Shown here piece by piece: positions 44,581-54,372 of a DNA stretch of 64,000 bases. Position numbers and translations under genes: made by a program. The stretch is from Methylobacter sp. Its GTDB lineage: Bacteria > Pseudomonadota > Gammaproteobacteria > Methylococcales > Methylomonadaceae. Every line of letters starts with the position of its first letter. Position 1 is the stretch's first letter. The stretch spans positions 17,992 through 81,991 of the forward strand of contig JAURYJ010000001.1 of NCBI GenBank assembly GCA_030653985.1. Reading direction: 5' to 3'. The notes beneath the pieces are model-generated. The model saw nothing but the letters and a program-made list of their open reading frames with translations, did no database searches and was not told the origin of the DNA.

Positions 44581-45924
44581 TTACGGTTGCTTGCTCGACC
44601 AGCCGCCGCCCAAAGCCTGATAGAGCTGCACCATCGCCACCAGGACATCCTGCCGGGCTTGAACCTGGCTGTTCTCAGTATTCAGTAGGCTGCGCTGGGT
44701 TGAAAGCAGGGTTTGATAATCGATTGCGCCCAGCCGGTAGCGATCCAGGGACAGCTGATAGGCCAGCCGGGCCATGTCTAGCGCATCCGCCAAAGCCTGC
44801 AGACGGCGGGCCGAATTACTGCGTATCGCCGCTGCATCCTCCACTTCTTTGAATGCCGTCAAAATCGTTTTCCGATAGGTCTCCACCAATTCGGCGTTGC
44901 GGGCCTCTGCATTCTCCAGACCGCCCTCCAGACGCCCGCCTTGAAACAAGGGTTGCGCCAGGCTGGAAGCCATCGCCAACGCCACGCCCGCCGGTTGCGG
45001 CGAGGCGAGAACGGCATCCAGATTCAATTGCAGTTTCGGATAAAAGGCGGCCCGCGCCACGCCGATGTCGGCGTTGGCGGCGATCAATTCCATTTCAATC
45101 TGCCGGACATCCGGTCTGCGCTCCAGCAGACTGGGCGGTTGCAGGGCGTTAACCGTCGGCAGCAGCATGTCGGAAAAACGCTCGGCATTGAAAGACGCCG
45201 TCTGAGGCGGATGACCGAGTAATATTGCCAACGCATTCTCCGCCAAGGTGTATTGCTGGATCGCCAAATCCAGGCTGGCGCGCGCCGTTGCCAGCTCGGT
45301 CTTCTGCTGCGCCACATCCAACGCCGACACCGCACCGGCCTGATGACGGGCTTCGACAATCGCCAATACATCAGCGACGTTTTCCAGAAACTCGGTCGCA
45401 ATGCGTTTGCGCTCGGCCAGTGCCAACAGGTTGAAATAAGCCTGGCCGACATTGGACATCACCACCAGCTGTAAGGCATCGCGGGTAAAAACCGAGCTGA
45501 GCAAGCGCGCCGAACCTGCGTCGCGGCGGGCGCGATTGGCACCCCAAAAATCGACTTCGTACCGCCCGGTTCCTTTCTGACTGTCGCCGCTGTTGTTGCG
45601 GGTATCGATAAAATCACCCTGTAATCCCATTGATGGCCACACGTTAGCCCCGGCAATCTTGGCTTGGGCTCTGGCCTGTTCGATACGTTGCCGGGCCGCG
45701 GCCAGATCGTTGTTGTAAAGCAGCGACTCCGTTATCAGGTGATTGAGTTCCGCGCTGCCGAAACTACGCCACCACTGCGGATCGACGGCGGATTTTTGCT
45801 GTGTCAGGCTGGCGTCATGCCATTGAGCCGGGGTTTCCACGTCCGGGCGCTGGAAATTCGGCACCAGATTGCAGGCCGTCAAGAACAGCAACACTGAAGT
45901 TATCGATAATTTACTTTTCATCAA
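44581..45924 (-). CDS. Outer-membrane efflux lipoprotein (NodT/OprM-like)
   Basis: A TolC-type channel of 447 residues. The signal peptide ends LLFLTAC, a lipobox with acylated Cys near 18, followed by NLVPNFQRP. Two repeats of long helices give the trimeric tunnel; RRPDVRQIEMELIAANADIGVARAAFYP (split) and FQGGRLEGGLENAEARN near 340 are family signatures. It follows macB by 71 bases and so completes a tripartite exporter. Confidence 0.92.
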   Translation of the reverse strand: MMKSKLSITSVLLFLTACNLVPNFQRPDVETPAQWHDASLTQQKSAVDPQWWRSFGSAELNHLITESLLYNNDLAAARQRIEQARAQAKIAGANVWPSMGLQGDFIDTRNNSGDSQKGTGRYEVDFWGANRARRDAGSARLLSSVFTRDALQLVVMSNVGQAYFNLLALAERKRIATEFLENVADVLAIVEARHQAGAVSALDVAQQKTELATARASLDLAIQQYTLAENALAILLGHPPQTASFNAERFSDMLLPTVNALQPPSLLERRPDVRQIEMELIAANADIGVARAAFYPKLQLNLDAVLASPQPAGVALAMASSLAQPLFQGGRLEGGLENAEARNAELVETYRKTILTAFKEVEDAAAIRSNSARRLQALADALDMARLAYQLSLDRYRLGAIDYQTLLSTQRSLLNTENSQVQARQDVLVAMVQLYQALGGGWSSKQP

Positions 45925-45995
45925 GATCGTATTTCAAAACAGGGACATGATCGGCCACGAAGGACACGAAGATTTTGCTATTGTTGTGATGTTTT

Positions 45996-47942
45996 TCATT
46001 CCGCAGCCAGTGCCACTACCGGATCGAGTCCGGCAGCCTTGCGCGCCGGCAGATAGCCGAACAATAAGCCGGTAGCGAACGCAGAGGAAAAAGCCAATAT
46101 TGCCGGCAGCGGCGAAAAAATCACGGCCATATCGAAATAGCGCAACGCGCTTCCCGCCGCAAAACCCAGCAATACGCCTATCAAGCCGCCCAGCGTACAG
46201 ACCACCGCCGCTTCGGTGTTGAATTGCAGCAGTATGTCGCGGCGGCGTGCGCCGGTGGCCATGCGGATGCCTATTTCCCGGGTCCGTTCGGTTACGCTGA
46301 CCAGCATGATGTTCATCACGCCGATGCCGCCGACCAGCAAGGAAATCGCCGCGACAATGCCCAGCATCAGGGTAAAGGTATTCTGGGTTTCGGCCGCGGT
46401 TGCCAGAATCGAGGCCATGTTGCGTATCCTAAAGTCCTCAACTTGATGGCGGCCGAGCAGCAAATCGGAAATCGCTTGTTGGGTGCTGTCGATCTGCTCG
46501 ACATCGCGCACCTTCACGGTAATGCCGCCCAGGTAATTCTGCCCGAACAAACGGATCAATCCGGTAGTCAGCGGCACAAATACCGTATCGTCACGGTCGC
46601 TGCCCTGGGAATCGGCACCCTTGGCCTCCATGACCCCGACCACTTCGAACGGGATATTGCCGACCATCACATAGCGTCCCAAAGGATCGCCGCCATCGGG
46701 AAACAGAATCTGTCTGACCGTTTGCCCCAGCACGATCACCGGCGCGTAGCGGCGCATATCGCGTTCGTCGAAAAAGTCTCCGTCGGCAACCGCCCATTCG
46801 CGAACCGCCGTCATGCCGGGCGCAACACCCTGAACGCTGGTGGCGTAATCGATGTTGCCGTAGCGCACGGTCAGACGTGTATTGCGTTCCGGCGAGACCC
46901 ATTCGACATTGTCCAGTTCGGCGATGGCATCGGCATCGGCCGGAATCAGGGTCGCGACATCGGAACTGCCGCGCAGGCCGGGTGCGCCGGGACGTATCGA
47001 CAGGATGTTGGTGCCCATGGCCCGCATTTGATTCAGCACTTTTTCCTGGCTGCCTTGTCCTACTGCCAGCATCGTCACTACGGCGGCGACGCCGATCACA
47101 ATGCCGAGCAGGGTCAGCGCAGTGCGGAACAGATTGGCATGCAACGAACGTATCGCGGTTTTGGTCGCTTCCAACAGTTCTGCCGCCAGTCCGGCTGCAC
47201 CGATGTCGTGATATTGCGGCGGCGATAACAGGCAATCGCCGCGATTTTCGCCGTCGTCACTGACGATTTTGCCGTCGCACAGGGTAATAACCCGTTGGGC
47301 ATGAGCGGCGACTTTTTCGTCGTGGGTAATCAGCAAAATGGTCCGGCCTTCCCGATGCAAGTCGCTAAGCAGCGCCATAACTTCTTCGCCGCTCTGGCTG
47401 TCGAGCGCACCGGTCGGTTCATCGGCCAAAATCACCGGCGGATCGTTCATCAAGGCGCGGGCGATCGCGACCCGTTGCTGCTGACCGCCGGACAGTTGCA
47501 TCGGCTTATGATCGCCGCGATTCGCCAGTCCCAGACGCTCCAGCAGGTGCAGGGCCCGGCTGTGACGTTCGGCTTTCGACAAACCGGCATACAACGCCGG
47601 TATTTCGACATTTTCCGCCGCAGAAGCCGTATTGAGCAGGTTATAGCGCTGGAAGACGAAACCGAAAGTCTCGCGGCGCAAGGCAGCCAGCTGGTCGGCA
47701 TCGAGCCCGGCCACATCCTGATCCAGAATACGATAACTGCCGATATTCGCCTTGTCGAGACAGCCGATCAGATTCATCAAGGTCGACTTGCCGGAACCGG
47801 ACTGACCGATAATCGCCACGAATTCGCCGGGCCAAATGGTCAGCGAAACATCATTCAGTGCGCGAACTACCGTATCGCCGTTGGGATAGTAGCGCTGGAT
47901 GTTGTTGAGCGCCAGTAACGGCGTATCGACGGTAATGCTCAT
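45996..47942 (-). CDS. macB: MacB-type ABC exporter (ATPase plus permease)
   Basis: A 648-residue MacB protein. The ATPase domain (about 1-235) has IGQSGSGKST (Walker A), LSGGQQQRVAIARAL and ILADEPTGALD (Walker B). The membrane part has a first span near 280, a long periplasmic region (about 305-520) and three spans at the end. The segment VGGIGVMNIMLVSVTERTREIGIRMA (split) is typical. It partners MacA and an outer-membrane channel; siderophores, peptides or macrolides are possible cargo. The overlap with macA is four bases. Confidence 0.94.
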   Translation of the reverse strand: MSITVDTPLLALNNIQRYYPNGDTVVRALNDVSLTIWPGEFVAIIGQSGSGKSTLMNLIGCLDKANIGSYRILDQDVAGLDADQLAALRRETFGFVFQRYNLLNTASAAENVEIPALYAGLSKAERHSRALHLLERLGLANRGDHKPMQLSGGQQQRVAIARALMNDPPVILADEPTGALDSQSGEEVMALLSDLHREGRTILLITHDEKVAAHAQRVITLCDGKIVSDDGENRGDCLLSPPQYHDIGAAGLAAELLEATKTAIRSLHANLFRTALTLLGIVIGVAAVVTMLAVGQGSQEKVLNQMRAMGTNILSIRPGAPGLRGSSDVATLIPADADAIAELDNVEWVSPERNTRLTVRYGNIDYATSVQGVAPGMTAVREWAVADGDFFDERDMRRYAPVIVLGQTVRQILFPDGGDPLGRYVMVGNIPFEVVGVMEAKGADSQGSDRDDTVFVPLTTGLIRLFGQNYLGGITVKVRDVEQIDSTQQAISDLLLGRHQVEDFRIRNMASILATAAETQNTFTLMLGIVAAISLLVGGIGVMNIMLVSVTERTREIGIRMATGARRRDILLQFNTEAAVVCTLGGLIGVLLGFAAGSALRYFDMAVIFSPLPAILAFSSAFATGLLFGYLPARKAAGLDPVVALAAE

Positions 47943-49147
47943 AAGCGCGGCCCTCTCGCAGCAGGAGAGCGGCTATCGTTCTTTTGCTCCTTATCGCCCG
48001 CGCGCGCGATGGTCTGCAATCGTGCGCCGACAGCCAGGCCATCGCGTATTTCCGCAAAGCGTCGGGTTCCGAGGCCGACGTGTATGGTCTTTTCTTCCAC
48101 GCCCTGTTCGGTGACCTCCTTAACGCGATAAGCCGCACCCGTTTGATTGTCTTCATTGCGCAGCCTCGCTCCCAAGGCGGCAACCGGTATCTGCGGCACC
48201 TGTTCGGCCTTGCCTAATACGAAAAACATCTGCGCACTCATGCCGGTCATCAATTGGCGGTCATGATTGTCGACATCGACCAGCACGTTGTACAGCACCA
48301 CATTGTTGATCACTTCTGGGGTCGGCAATATCTGCCGCACTTTGCCTTGCCAGCGCCGCTGCTCGACGGAGCCCATCGTCGAAAAATACACCGGCAAATC
48401 GGGCCGCAAGAGCATCACATCGGCTTCGGCGACCTGAGCGCGCACCGTCATGGTATCGAGCTTGGCCAGTTGCAAGATCATCGGCGTTTGCTGGTTGGCG
48501 TTCAGCGTCTGGCCTTCGCGGGCTTTTTGGTCGACGACCGTGCTGTCCATCGACGCATAAATTTTGGTATAGCCGAGATTGGTTTTATCGCCGCTCAGCG
48601 TCGACTGCACCTGCTCGATTTGCGCCTGAATCGAAGCTGCGGTCGCTTCGGCATTCTTAAGGTTAAATTCGGCATTCTGATAGTCCTGCTGACTGACGCC
48701 TTTGCTTTTCAGCAACTCGCGATTACGGTCGTACTGTTGCCGGGAAAATACCACCTGCGCCTGTTGACCGATCAGTTGCGCCTGCAAGTTTTTGATATTG
48801 GCCTCATCGGCCTGCACCCGCGCCGCATAAATCCGGGGGTCGATCTGCGCCAGCAATTGCCCGGCAGTCACGTTATCGCCGATCTGCACATAAATTTTCT
48901 GCAACTGGCCGGTAACCTGAGCGCCGACATCAACGAATTCTTTCGGCTCCAGTTTGCCTTGGGCGGTGACGTTTTCTTCAATGTCTCCCAGCGTTACGTT
49001 GACGACATTTTTGTTTGCATCTTTCGATTGCTCGGGTTGCAGTAAGCCGTAACCGACAATCCCGGCAACAAGCAGAAGCATAAAAAAAATCCACAGGAAA
49101 CGACTGGGGGCAATGTGTCGATATTTACGAAGATAGGATCGGAGCAT
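47939..49147 (-). CDS. macA: MacA-type membrane fusion protein
   Basis: A 402-residue periplasmic adaptor with an N-terminal anchor (FLWIFFMLLLVAGIVGYGLL, about 18-37). The lipoyl halves are at LGDIEENVTAQGKLEPKEFV near 55-75 and TKIYASMDSTVVDQKAREGQTL (split), with the helical hairpin between them. The C-terminal barrel region contains LMTGMSAQMFFVLGKAEQVPQIP (split). It works with MacB and the outer-membrane channel. Located just upstream of a Fur-controlled cluster, a siderophore-export role is possible but unproven. Confidence 0.93.
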   Translation of the reverse strand: MLRSYLRKYRHIAPSRFLWIFFMLLLVAGIVGYGLLQPEQSKDANKNVVNVTLGDIEENVTAQGKLEPKEFVDVGAQVTGQLQKIYVQIGDNVTAGQLLAQIDPRIYAARVQADEANIKNLQAQLIGQQAQVVFSRQQYDRNRELLKSKGVSQQDYQNAEFNLKNAEATAASIQAQIEQVQSTLSGDKTNLGYTKIYASMDSTVVDQKAREGQTLNANQQTPMILQLAKLDTMTVRAQVAEADVMLLRPDLPVYFSTMGSVEQRRWQGKVRQILPTPEVINNVVLYNVLVDVDNHDRQLMTGMSAQMFFVLGKAEQVPQIPVAALGARLRNEDNQTGAAYRVKEVTEQGVEEKTIHVGLGTRRFAEIRDGLAVGARLQTIARAGDKEQKNDSRSPAARGPRL

Positions 49148-49465
49148 GGTGGTGATAAGGAAAGGTGACTTAATTTAAACAGGCGGCTTCTAACGTAAAC
49201 CGGGGCAGTTGAGACGATTGTAGCGGCGACGCCCTTGTCGTGATGACGACATCGTTCCACATTCATATAACATCAGTGCCATCTTGGGGCATTTTTGGGC
49301 ATGCTGCCATAGCGTTTTGGTTTGTCTAGCTTTAACTCACAGTGCGCCATGTTTCCCATTAGTTGTTCCAATTGTTGGCTACGCACTCATCAACTGAGCC
49401 GCATAGAACGCGTATAACTCCACTTTAAGACCGAACAAATGCTCATTCCGCCAACTGTCTTGCGT
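49148..49465. other. 318-bp gap upstream of macA
   Basis: No ORF with support. It should hold the macA promoter. I see no Fur box and no clear hairpin terminator here. Confidence 0.5.
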
Positions 49466-49723
49466 TCAACTTTTGTTAGGATTTGTAAGTTGTTGCAAAA
49501 CTTCAATACCTTTTTTTCGCTGTACCCTGATAATTTCTAATTCAGTTTGATAATGTTTTGTTAAGCAATCGTCGTCAGTCTGTTGCAAGGTATCGATGAT
49601 TTGTCGTTCTTTTTTCTTTAGTTTAAGCAGGATTTTTTTCAATTCCTCGATATGTTGTCTTTTTTTGTATTTGTCGGTGTCAAAAAAGGCCTGTAATTTA
49701 TGGAGTAATTTTTCTATTTTCAT
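49466..49723 (-). CDS. Small coiled-coil protein downstream of the Na/Pi transporter
   Basis: An 85-residue, Lys-rich protein starting MKIEKLLHKLQAFFD. Residues about 15-60 (KKRQHIEELKKILLKLKKKERQI, split) are strongly predicted to be a coiled coil. The ATG at 49723 lies 46 bases after the transporter stop. A small protein of this type often follows Na/Pi-cotransporter genes in gammaproteobacteria; its function is unknown. Confidence 0.65.
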   Translation of the reverse strand: MKIEKLLHKLQAFFDTDKYKKRQHIEELKKILLKLKKKERQIIDTLQQTDDDCLTKHYQTELEIIRVQRKKGIEVLQQLTNPNKS

Positions 49724-49769
49724 CGCTGGAATGACGGGTTGAGTGTGGTTAAATGGTGTAAGGATGATG

Positions 49770-51578
49770 TTATTGGGTATCCATAGTGTGAACAACATCA
49801 TTGATTTCGGTTTCATTTAGGCTTAATTGATGTTCAACATCGGCATCGCCGATGTTACCGTGCAAAAACAGCGTTTCGGCGGCTTTCAGCAGGTTTTTTT
49901 TAATGCTGCGCATATAGGCGCTGTCATTAATCAGCGAAGATCCGGTTTCAGGGGATATTTTTCGTTCTCTAATCAGGGTTTCAATGGTGCGATTCATTTG
50001 CATGTCGTCATTTTTAATAGATGCTTTTAAGGTGTCCAGCGATAATAACGGTAATTCATTGCCTTCAATTTCATGCCTGAACGTTTCAATTTGCTGGATA
50101 TGCAAGACTATTTGGTAGGCAATTTTGTTGTATTCAGCAATCCCAATTTGATTGGTTGACGATCTGGCTCGAATCCAGTTTTTTTGCAAATGCTTGGTGT
50201 CTTTAATGGCTTCTACAAGGCGTTTATTGGCCTCGCGTAGCCAGGAAAGTCTTGAAGACTGGGTCATTTCCCAGGTGAATCCGGCTTGGCTGATAAAGGC
50301 AATAATAGCGCTGTAGATACCTTTTATCCGCCTTTCATAGCTGGCGTCTATGTCGTATTCAATCGGCCGGGTATTTTGATCTATGAGTTGCTGGAGTGAG
50401 TCTTTTTTTTGGAGATCGCTCTTATGTAGGCCAAAAGTGTGCAAAATAATATGAATGGCATTTTCATATAAATGAATGCTTTCCAGTCTGACCGATTCAA
50501 CGACTGTTTCAGGAAAATCCATAGCGGACAGGTCCAGATATATCGGTTTGAAAATAGCGGGACGTTTTTCGATAAATATGCTTTCCAACAAAGTAACCTG
50601 TTGATTAATAAATGGAAAAAATAGAATAATACCGGTAAGATTAAATAGACTGTGAAATGTCGCTAGTTTCAGCGCATTGTCGGTATCGGCAATACCCAGT
50701 TTTGCGCTGATGATGTCAACAGCGATACCGAATTGTTTAATAAAAATCAGGGCAAAGATTCCGGTAGACAGGTTGATTAACAGATGTGAGCCTGCTAGGC
50801 GTTTACCCTGAATATTGGCGCCAAGAGCAGCAATAATCGCGGTAACTGTTGTGCCGACATTGGCGCCTATTGCCAACGCCAGCGCATTGTCATAAGTAAT
50901 TTGATGCACAGAAACCGCAGTAATAGTTAATAGCATGGTGGCATGGCTGGACTGCATGATAATGGTGGCGATGATGCCTAAAGCCGTATAAATAAGTAAG
51001 CCTTTGACGCCGGGCATGGCATATTCGGCCAAGTTTATGGTGCTTTCAAAGTGCTCAAAACTTTCTTTCATGTAATGTATGCCGAGCAGCAGAAAACCCA
51101 AGCCGGTCAGGATATAACCAATGCCTTTTATCTGTTTGCCGTTCTGGAATACGCATAAAACGCCAAAAACCAGCATTGGCATGGCGTAGGCGGCAATGTT
51201 GATTTTCAGTCCCAGTCCTGCGATTAGCCATGCACCGGTTGTCGTACCCAGATTGGAGCCGAAAACAATACCGATACCGGTAACTAAATCAAGCAAGCCC
51301 GCACTCAGGAATGATATGGTGATGACGGAGACCAAGCTGCTGGATTGCATCAAGGAAGCCGATAGAAAGCCGAAGCCAAAACTTTTCCAAGTGGTGTTGG
51401 TCGTTTTTTGTAGAATCCGCTCCAGTACGCCACCGGTAAAGGCTTTAAATCCTTGCTCCAGGGACAGCATGCCAAACAGAAAAATCGAGACACCGGCCGC
51501 GATGCCTTTAAATTCTTCACTGAGCCAAAAGCCGTAAGACAATAGCGGGATGACAATCAACAATAGGGCTTTATGCAT
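49770..51578 (-). CDS. Na/Pi cotransporter family protein with PhoU-like C-terminal domain
   Basis: A membrane protein of about 602 residues. Two inverted NptA-type repeats are seen: LMQSSSLVSVITISFLSAGLL and GSNLGTTTGAW in the first (about 75-120), IMQSSHATMLLTITAVS and GANVGTTVTAI in the second (about 210-260). The QSSS/QSSH motifs are the phosphate-binding signatures. The C-terminal half (about 355-600) is a soluble helical PhoU-like domain. The ATG at 51578 is preferred to an upstream non-ATG start. Confidence 0.9.
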   Translation of the reverse strand: MHKALLLIVIPLLSYGFWLSEEFKGIAAGVSIFLFGMLSLEQGFKAFTGGVLERILQKTTNTTWKSFGFGFLSASLMQSSSLVSVITISFLSAGLLDLVTGIGIVFGSNLGTTTGAWLIAGLGLKINIAAYAMPMLVFGVLCVFQNGKQIKGIGYILTGLGFLLLGIHYMKESFEHFESTINLAEYAMPGVKGLLIYTALGIIATIIMQSSHATMLLTITAVSVHQITYDNALALAIGANVGTTVTAIIAALGANIQGKRLAGSHLLINLSTGIFALIFIKQFGIAVDIISAKLGIADTDNALKLATFHSLFNLTGIILFFPFINQQVTLLESIFIEKRPAIFKPIYLDLSAMDFPETVVESVRLESIHLYENAIHIILHTFGLHKSDLQKKDSLQQLIDQNTRPIEYDIDASYERRIKGIYSAIIAFISQAGFTWEMTQSSRLSWLREANKRLVEAIKDTKHLQKNWIRARSSTNQIGIAEYNKIAYQIVLHIQQIETFRHEIEGNELPLLSLDTLKASIKNDDMQMNRTIETLIRERKISPETGSSLINDSAYMRSIKKNLLKAAETLFLHGNIGDADVEHQLSLNETEINDVVHTMDTQ

Positions 51579-51660
51579 GGTTAGTGGGAGGTTTTTTACT
51601 TGACTGAGTAAGATTAAGGTCAACGTGAATCAAAGACGGCTGTTTATTCGCCTAAACAGG

Positions 51661-52485
51661 CTAGATTGGCGGTTGTTTTGCGCCGGTTAGTTTGATCTGC
51701 ACAGTATCGCCGACACTCAATTGACCGCATTGATGATGCAAAGCATTTTGTCCGAAATAAACGTTATTTTGCCATTTTCGGGTACGATTGAGCGTGATCA
51801 GCGGTTCCTTGCCGGTTTGTGCGGTTTCAGGATCGATTGTTGGAATGGAGCAGCGGGCGCAAGCTTTAGGGAGTCTGAAATCGATAGTGCCAATGCTGAT
51901 TTCGCGCCAGCTGTCTTCTGCATAGCCGGGACAGCCGGCAATAACCAGATTGGGTCTAAAACGGGTCATCGATAAATTCAGCTGCATTTCGTTATTTAAT
52001 ACAGCCAGAGAATTTTCTGCAATGATCAGGAAAGGAAAGCCGTCAGAAAATGCCACCTTATCTGAAGGTTTAGCATAGGCGGGATCAACGGGGCGAATAA
52101 CTTCGTCGGGCTGGTAAACCAGTTGGCAATCTTGTTTTAAAAAAGCACTCAGCCATTGGTCGGCTTCTTTTGAAACGCTACGAGCATCACACTGCTCATG
52201 CCAGAGGGTGCTGTTAATGCGTTGTCCATCAACGGGTTTAATGGGTAGGCATAAATCTTCCATGCCCGGCGCTGACAGGATGAGGTTTTTAGCAGTCAGT
52301 GCGGTTTTAATTAAAGCCATTTCCGGCAACTTGCGCTGGCTAAGAAATTGCCGGTTAGGATCGATAATCATCCATTTTCTGTCGTGCTGAAAGCCTTTTT
52401 CAGTGACAGGCCAGCTGGTTGCATGAATGCCTGCTAATGACTTGACGGGATAGACGGTTATTCCGCTTAAAATAAAAGGTGTCAT
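51661..52485 (-). CDS. MOSC domain protein (YcbX-like)
   Basis: A 274-residue protein with an N-terminal MOSC-N beta-barrel (YPVKSLAGI near 12-20, FQHDRKWMIID) and a C-terminal MOSC domain with FRPNLVIAG and CARCSIPTIDPETA near 210-223, which holds the molybdenum-cofactor Cys. YcbX-type proteins reduce N-hydroxylated compounds, usually with a reductase partner. No ferredoxin domain is fused here. Confidence 0.9.
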   Translation of the reverse strand: MTPFILSGITVYPVKSLAGIHATSWPVTEKGFQHDRKWMIIDPNRQFLSQRKLPEMALIKTALTAKNLILSAPGMEDLCLPIKPVDGQRINSTLWHEQCDARSVSKEADQWLSAFLKQDCQLVYQPDEVIRPVDPAYAKPSDKVAFSDGFPFLIIAENSLAVLNNEMQLNLSMTRFRPNLVIAGCPGYAEDSWREISIGTIDFRLPKACARCSIPTIDPETAQTGKEPLITLNRTRKWQNNVYFGQNALHHQCGQLSVGDTVQIKLTGAKQPPI

Positions 52486-52503
52486 TGGCGATGAGCGGTG
52501 GTC

Positions 52504-52851
52504 TTAACCTAACAAAGATTTTACTGCGTTTTCAGTTATATTGCTGTGAGTTCCTTGTGCCTGGGCCGGGTTACTTTGAAAATCGGCGATAATTTGGCGG
52601 GCCATTTGTTGAGCTTGTTCTTTATTTTCTATCGGGGCAGATCTGTCGCTGCTTTTTACCGGTGAAGATGCAGATAACCTGATTGAGGTATCGGAAAGCT
52701 GTACGGTTGGAGTAGAAACTGTTGAACTGTCGTCCTGCTTGTTAGTTGATCGGGTTTCGATCGTGGACTCATTTTTTTCCAAGCTTTTTGCGCGTTGGGA
52801 TGTCGTGGTAATAAGGGGTTCTTGTCGTGGTTGTACTTTGCTAGCGTCCAT
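52504..52851 (-). CDS. Hypothetical Ser/Thr-rich protein
   Basis: A 115-residue hydrophilic protein. The first 80 residues are low-complexity Ser/Thr/Gln/Lys-rich and probably disordered; the C-terminal 40 (AQQMARQIIADFQSNPAQAQ and beyond) look helical. The VQLSD stretch followed by a helical end recalls FlgM-type anti-sigma factors, but I consider that weak. It lies 18 bases upstream of the MOSC gene in the same direction. Confidence 0.55.
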   Translation of the reverse strand: MDASKVQPRQEPLITTTSQRAKSLEKNESTIETRSTNKQDDSSTVSTPTVQLSDTSIRLSASSPVKSSDRSAPIENKEQAQQMARQIIADFQSNPAQAQGTHSNITENAVKSLLG

Positions 52852-53173
52852 TTTTATGTCCTTTTAGCTGAGTTAATCGGGCCGTAAAAAAACGGCAATA
52901 GTCTGATCTTGAAACTAAAATTAGGCCTGAAATAATAGGTGTTTTGTTGATGCTGAGCTTTTTATTGAATGAAGTCAATAGACTATTTGCCAATGATACT
53001 GGCATTCTAAAAAGAATGGGGTTTGTTCATGAGATAAGCACTAATTTTACGGTAGGTTGGCAATTTTAGGATGAAATGTTTCATGACTAGTTTTAGTCAA
53101 CTTCATCGAAAAACGAAACAAAGTGAATGAATCCGTTAAAATTAGCGTCTGTGTGTTTTATTATTATTAGGAA
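52852..53173. other. 322-bp divergent gap before the PQQ-associated ABC operon
   Basis: An AT-rich region between divergent genes; it must hold both promoters. No ORF, repeat or terminator is clear. The plus-strand ribosome site TTAGGAA lies just before 53174. Confidence 0.5.
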
Positions 53174-54370
53174 ATGATGCGATCAATTAACTTGTCTCTC
53201 CAGTTCACTATTAAGTTTTTATTTATTATTCATTTGCTTAGCGTTAATTTTGTTTATGCCGGGTCTAAACAGACGATCAATATCGCTTATTTAACGCAAG
53301 AGCAGAAAGTTCCTCCGCCGATGTCTAATCTGGATGCGTTTATCAAAGATAAGGGCATTTGGGGGGCAGAACTGGCGACTGATGACAATAATACGACCGG
53401 ACAGTTTACCGGCCAGCAGTTTGTGCTGAAAAAATTCATCGTGCCGCTGGATGGCAATGTTATCGATACCTTTAATAAAGCTATTGGTGATCAATATCCA
53501 TATGTCGTTGTCAACTTGCCTAGCGATGCGATCAATAGCATCGCCGATTTACCCGCAGCAAAACAAAAGCTGTTGTTTGATGTGGCATCAATAGATGATG
53601 TGCTACGCAATGAGCAATGTCGCCATAACGTTTTGCATCTTTTGCCTAATAGGGCAATGCGTGCCGATGCGCTGGCGCAATACATGATGAAAAAACGCTG
53701 GAATAAGTGGTTTTTAGTCATCGGTGCTACCGAGGAAGATCGTTTATTTGCCGATGCGCTCAGGCGAGCGGCTAAACGTTTCGGCATGAAAATAGTCGAG
53801 GAAAAAACCTGGGAGCATACCTACGATGCGCGGCGCACCGCACAATCGGATGTGGCGGTATTTTCTCAGGTGGATGATTACGATGTGTTGGTCGTTGCTG
53901 ATGAGCAAGGCCGGTTTGGTGAATATCTGGAATACAGAACCTGGAATGCCAGGCCGGTGATCGGTACTCAGGGCTTAATCGCTACGGCATGGCATCGAAC
54001 CCATGAACAATGGGGCTCGGTGCAGATTCAAAATCGTTTTAAAGAGCAAGCGGGACGCTGGATGGAAGAACAAGATTATGCCGCTTATCTGGCGGTTAGA
54101 GCTGTCGGCGAGGCGGCTACCCGGACTCAATCTACTGAGGTAAACCGGCTTAAAGCCTATATGTTGAGCGATGCCTTTGCGTTGCAAGGCTATAAAGGTA
54201 ATCCTTTGTCGTTCCGATCTTGGGATGGACAGTTGCGGCAACCTGTTTTGCTGGCAGCGCCCAGATCATTGGTTGCTGTTGCACCGATTGAAGGTTTTTT
54301 GCATCCGAAAACCGAACTTGATACCTTGGGTTATGATCAAGCTGAATCAACTTGTAAATGGAGTCAATAA
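53174..54370 (+). CDS. Periplasmic substrate-binding protein of the PQQ-associated ABC system
   Basis: A 398-residue exported protein (signal peptide about 1-29) with a type I periplasmic binding fold, as in branched-chain amino acid binding proteins. It contains LLFDVASIDDVLRNEQCRHNVLHLLPNRAMRADALAQYM (split, about 133-171) and GKP-type ends; the family goes with PQQ-dependent alcohol oxidation. The ligand is unknown; a metal complex or PQQ-related compound has been considered for such systems. It is the first gene of a four-gene operon. Confidence 0.85.
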   Translation: MMRSINLSLQFTIKFLFIIHLLSVNFVYAGSKQTINIAYLTQEQKVPPPMSNLDAFIKDKGIWGAELATDDNNTTGQFTGQQFVLKKFIVPLDGNVIDTFNKAIGDQYPYVVVNLPSDAINSIADLPAAKQKLLFDVASIDDVLRNEQCRHNVLHLLPNRAMRADALAQYMMKKRWNKWFLVIGATEEDRLFADALRRAAKRFGMKIVEEKTWEHTYDARRTAQSDVAVFSQVDDYDVLVVADEQGRFGEYLEYRTWNARPVIGTQGLIATAWHRTHEQWGSVQIQNRFKEQAGRWMEEQDYAAYLAVRAVGEAATRTQSTEVNRLKAYMLSDAFALQGYKGNPLSFRSWDGQLRQPVLLAAPRSLVAVAPIEGFLHPKTELDTLGYDQAESTCKWSQ

Positions 54371-54372
54371 TC

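Noticed and set aside
52504..52851. FlgM anti-sigma factor
   Set aside because: Only a VQLSD stretch and a helical C-terminus are reminiscent; no flagellar genes are nearby.
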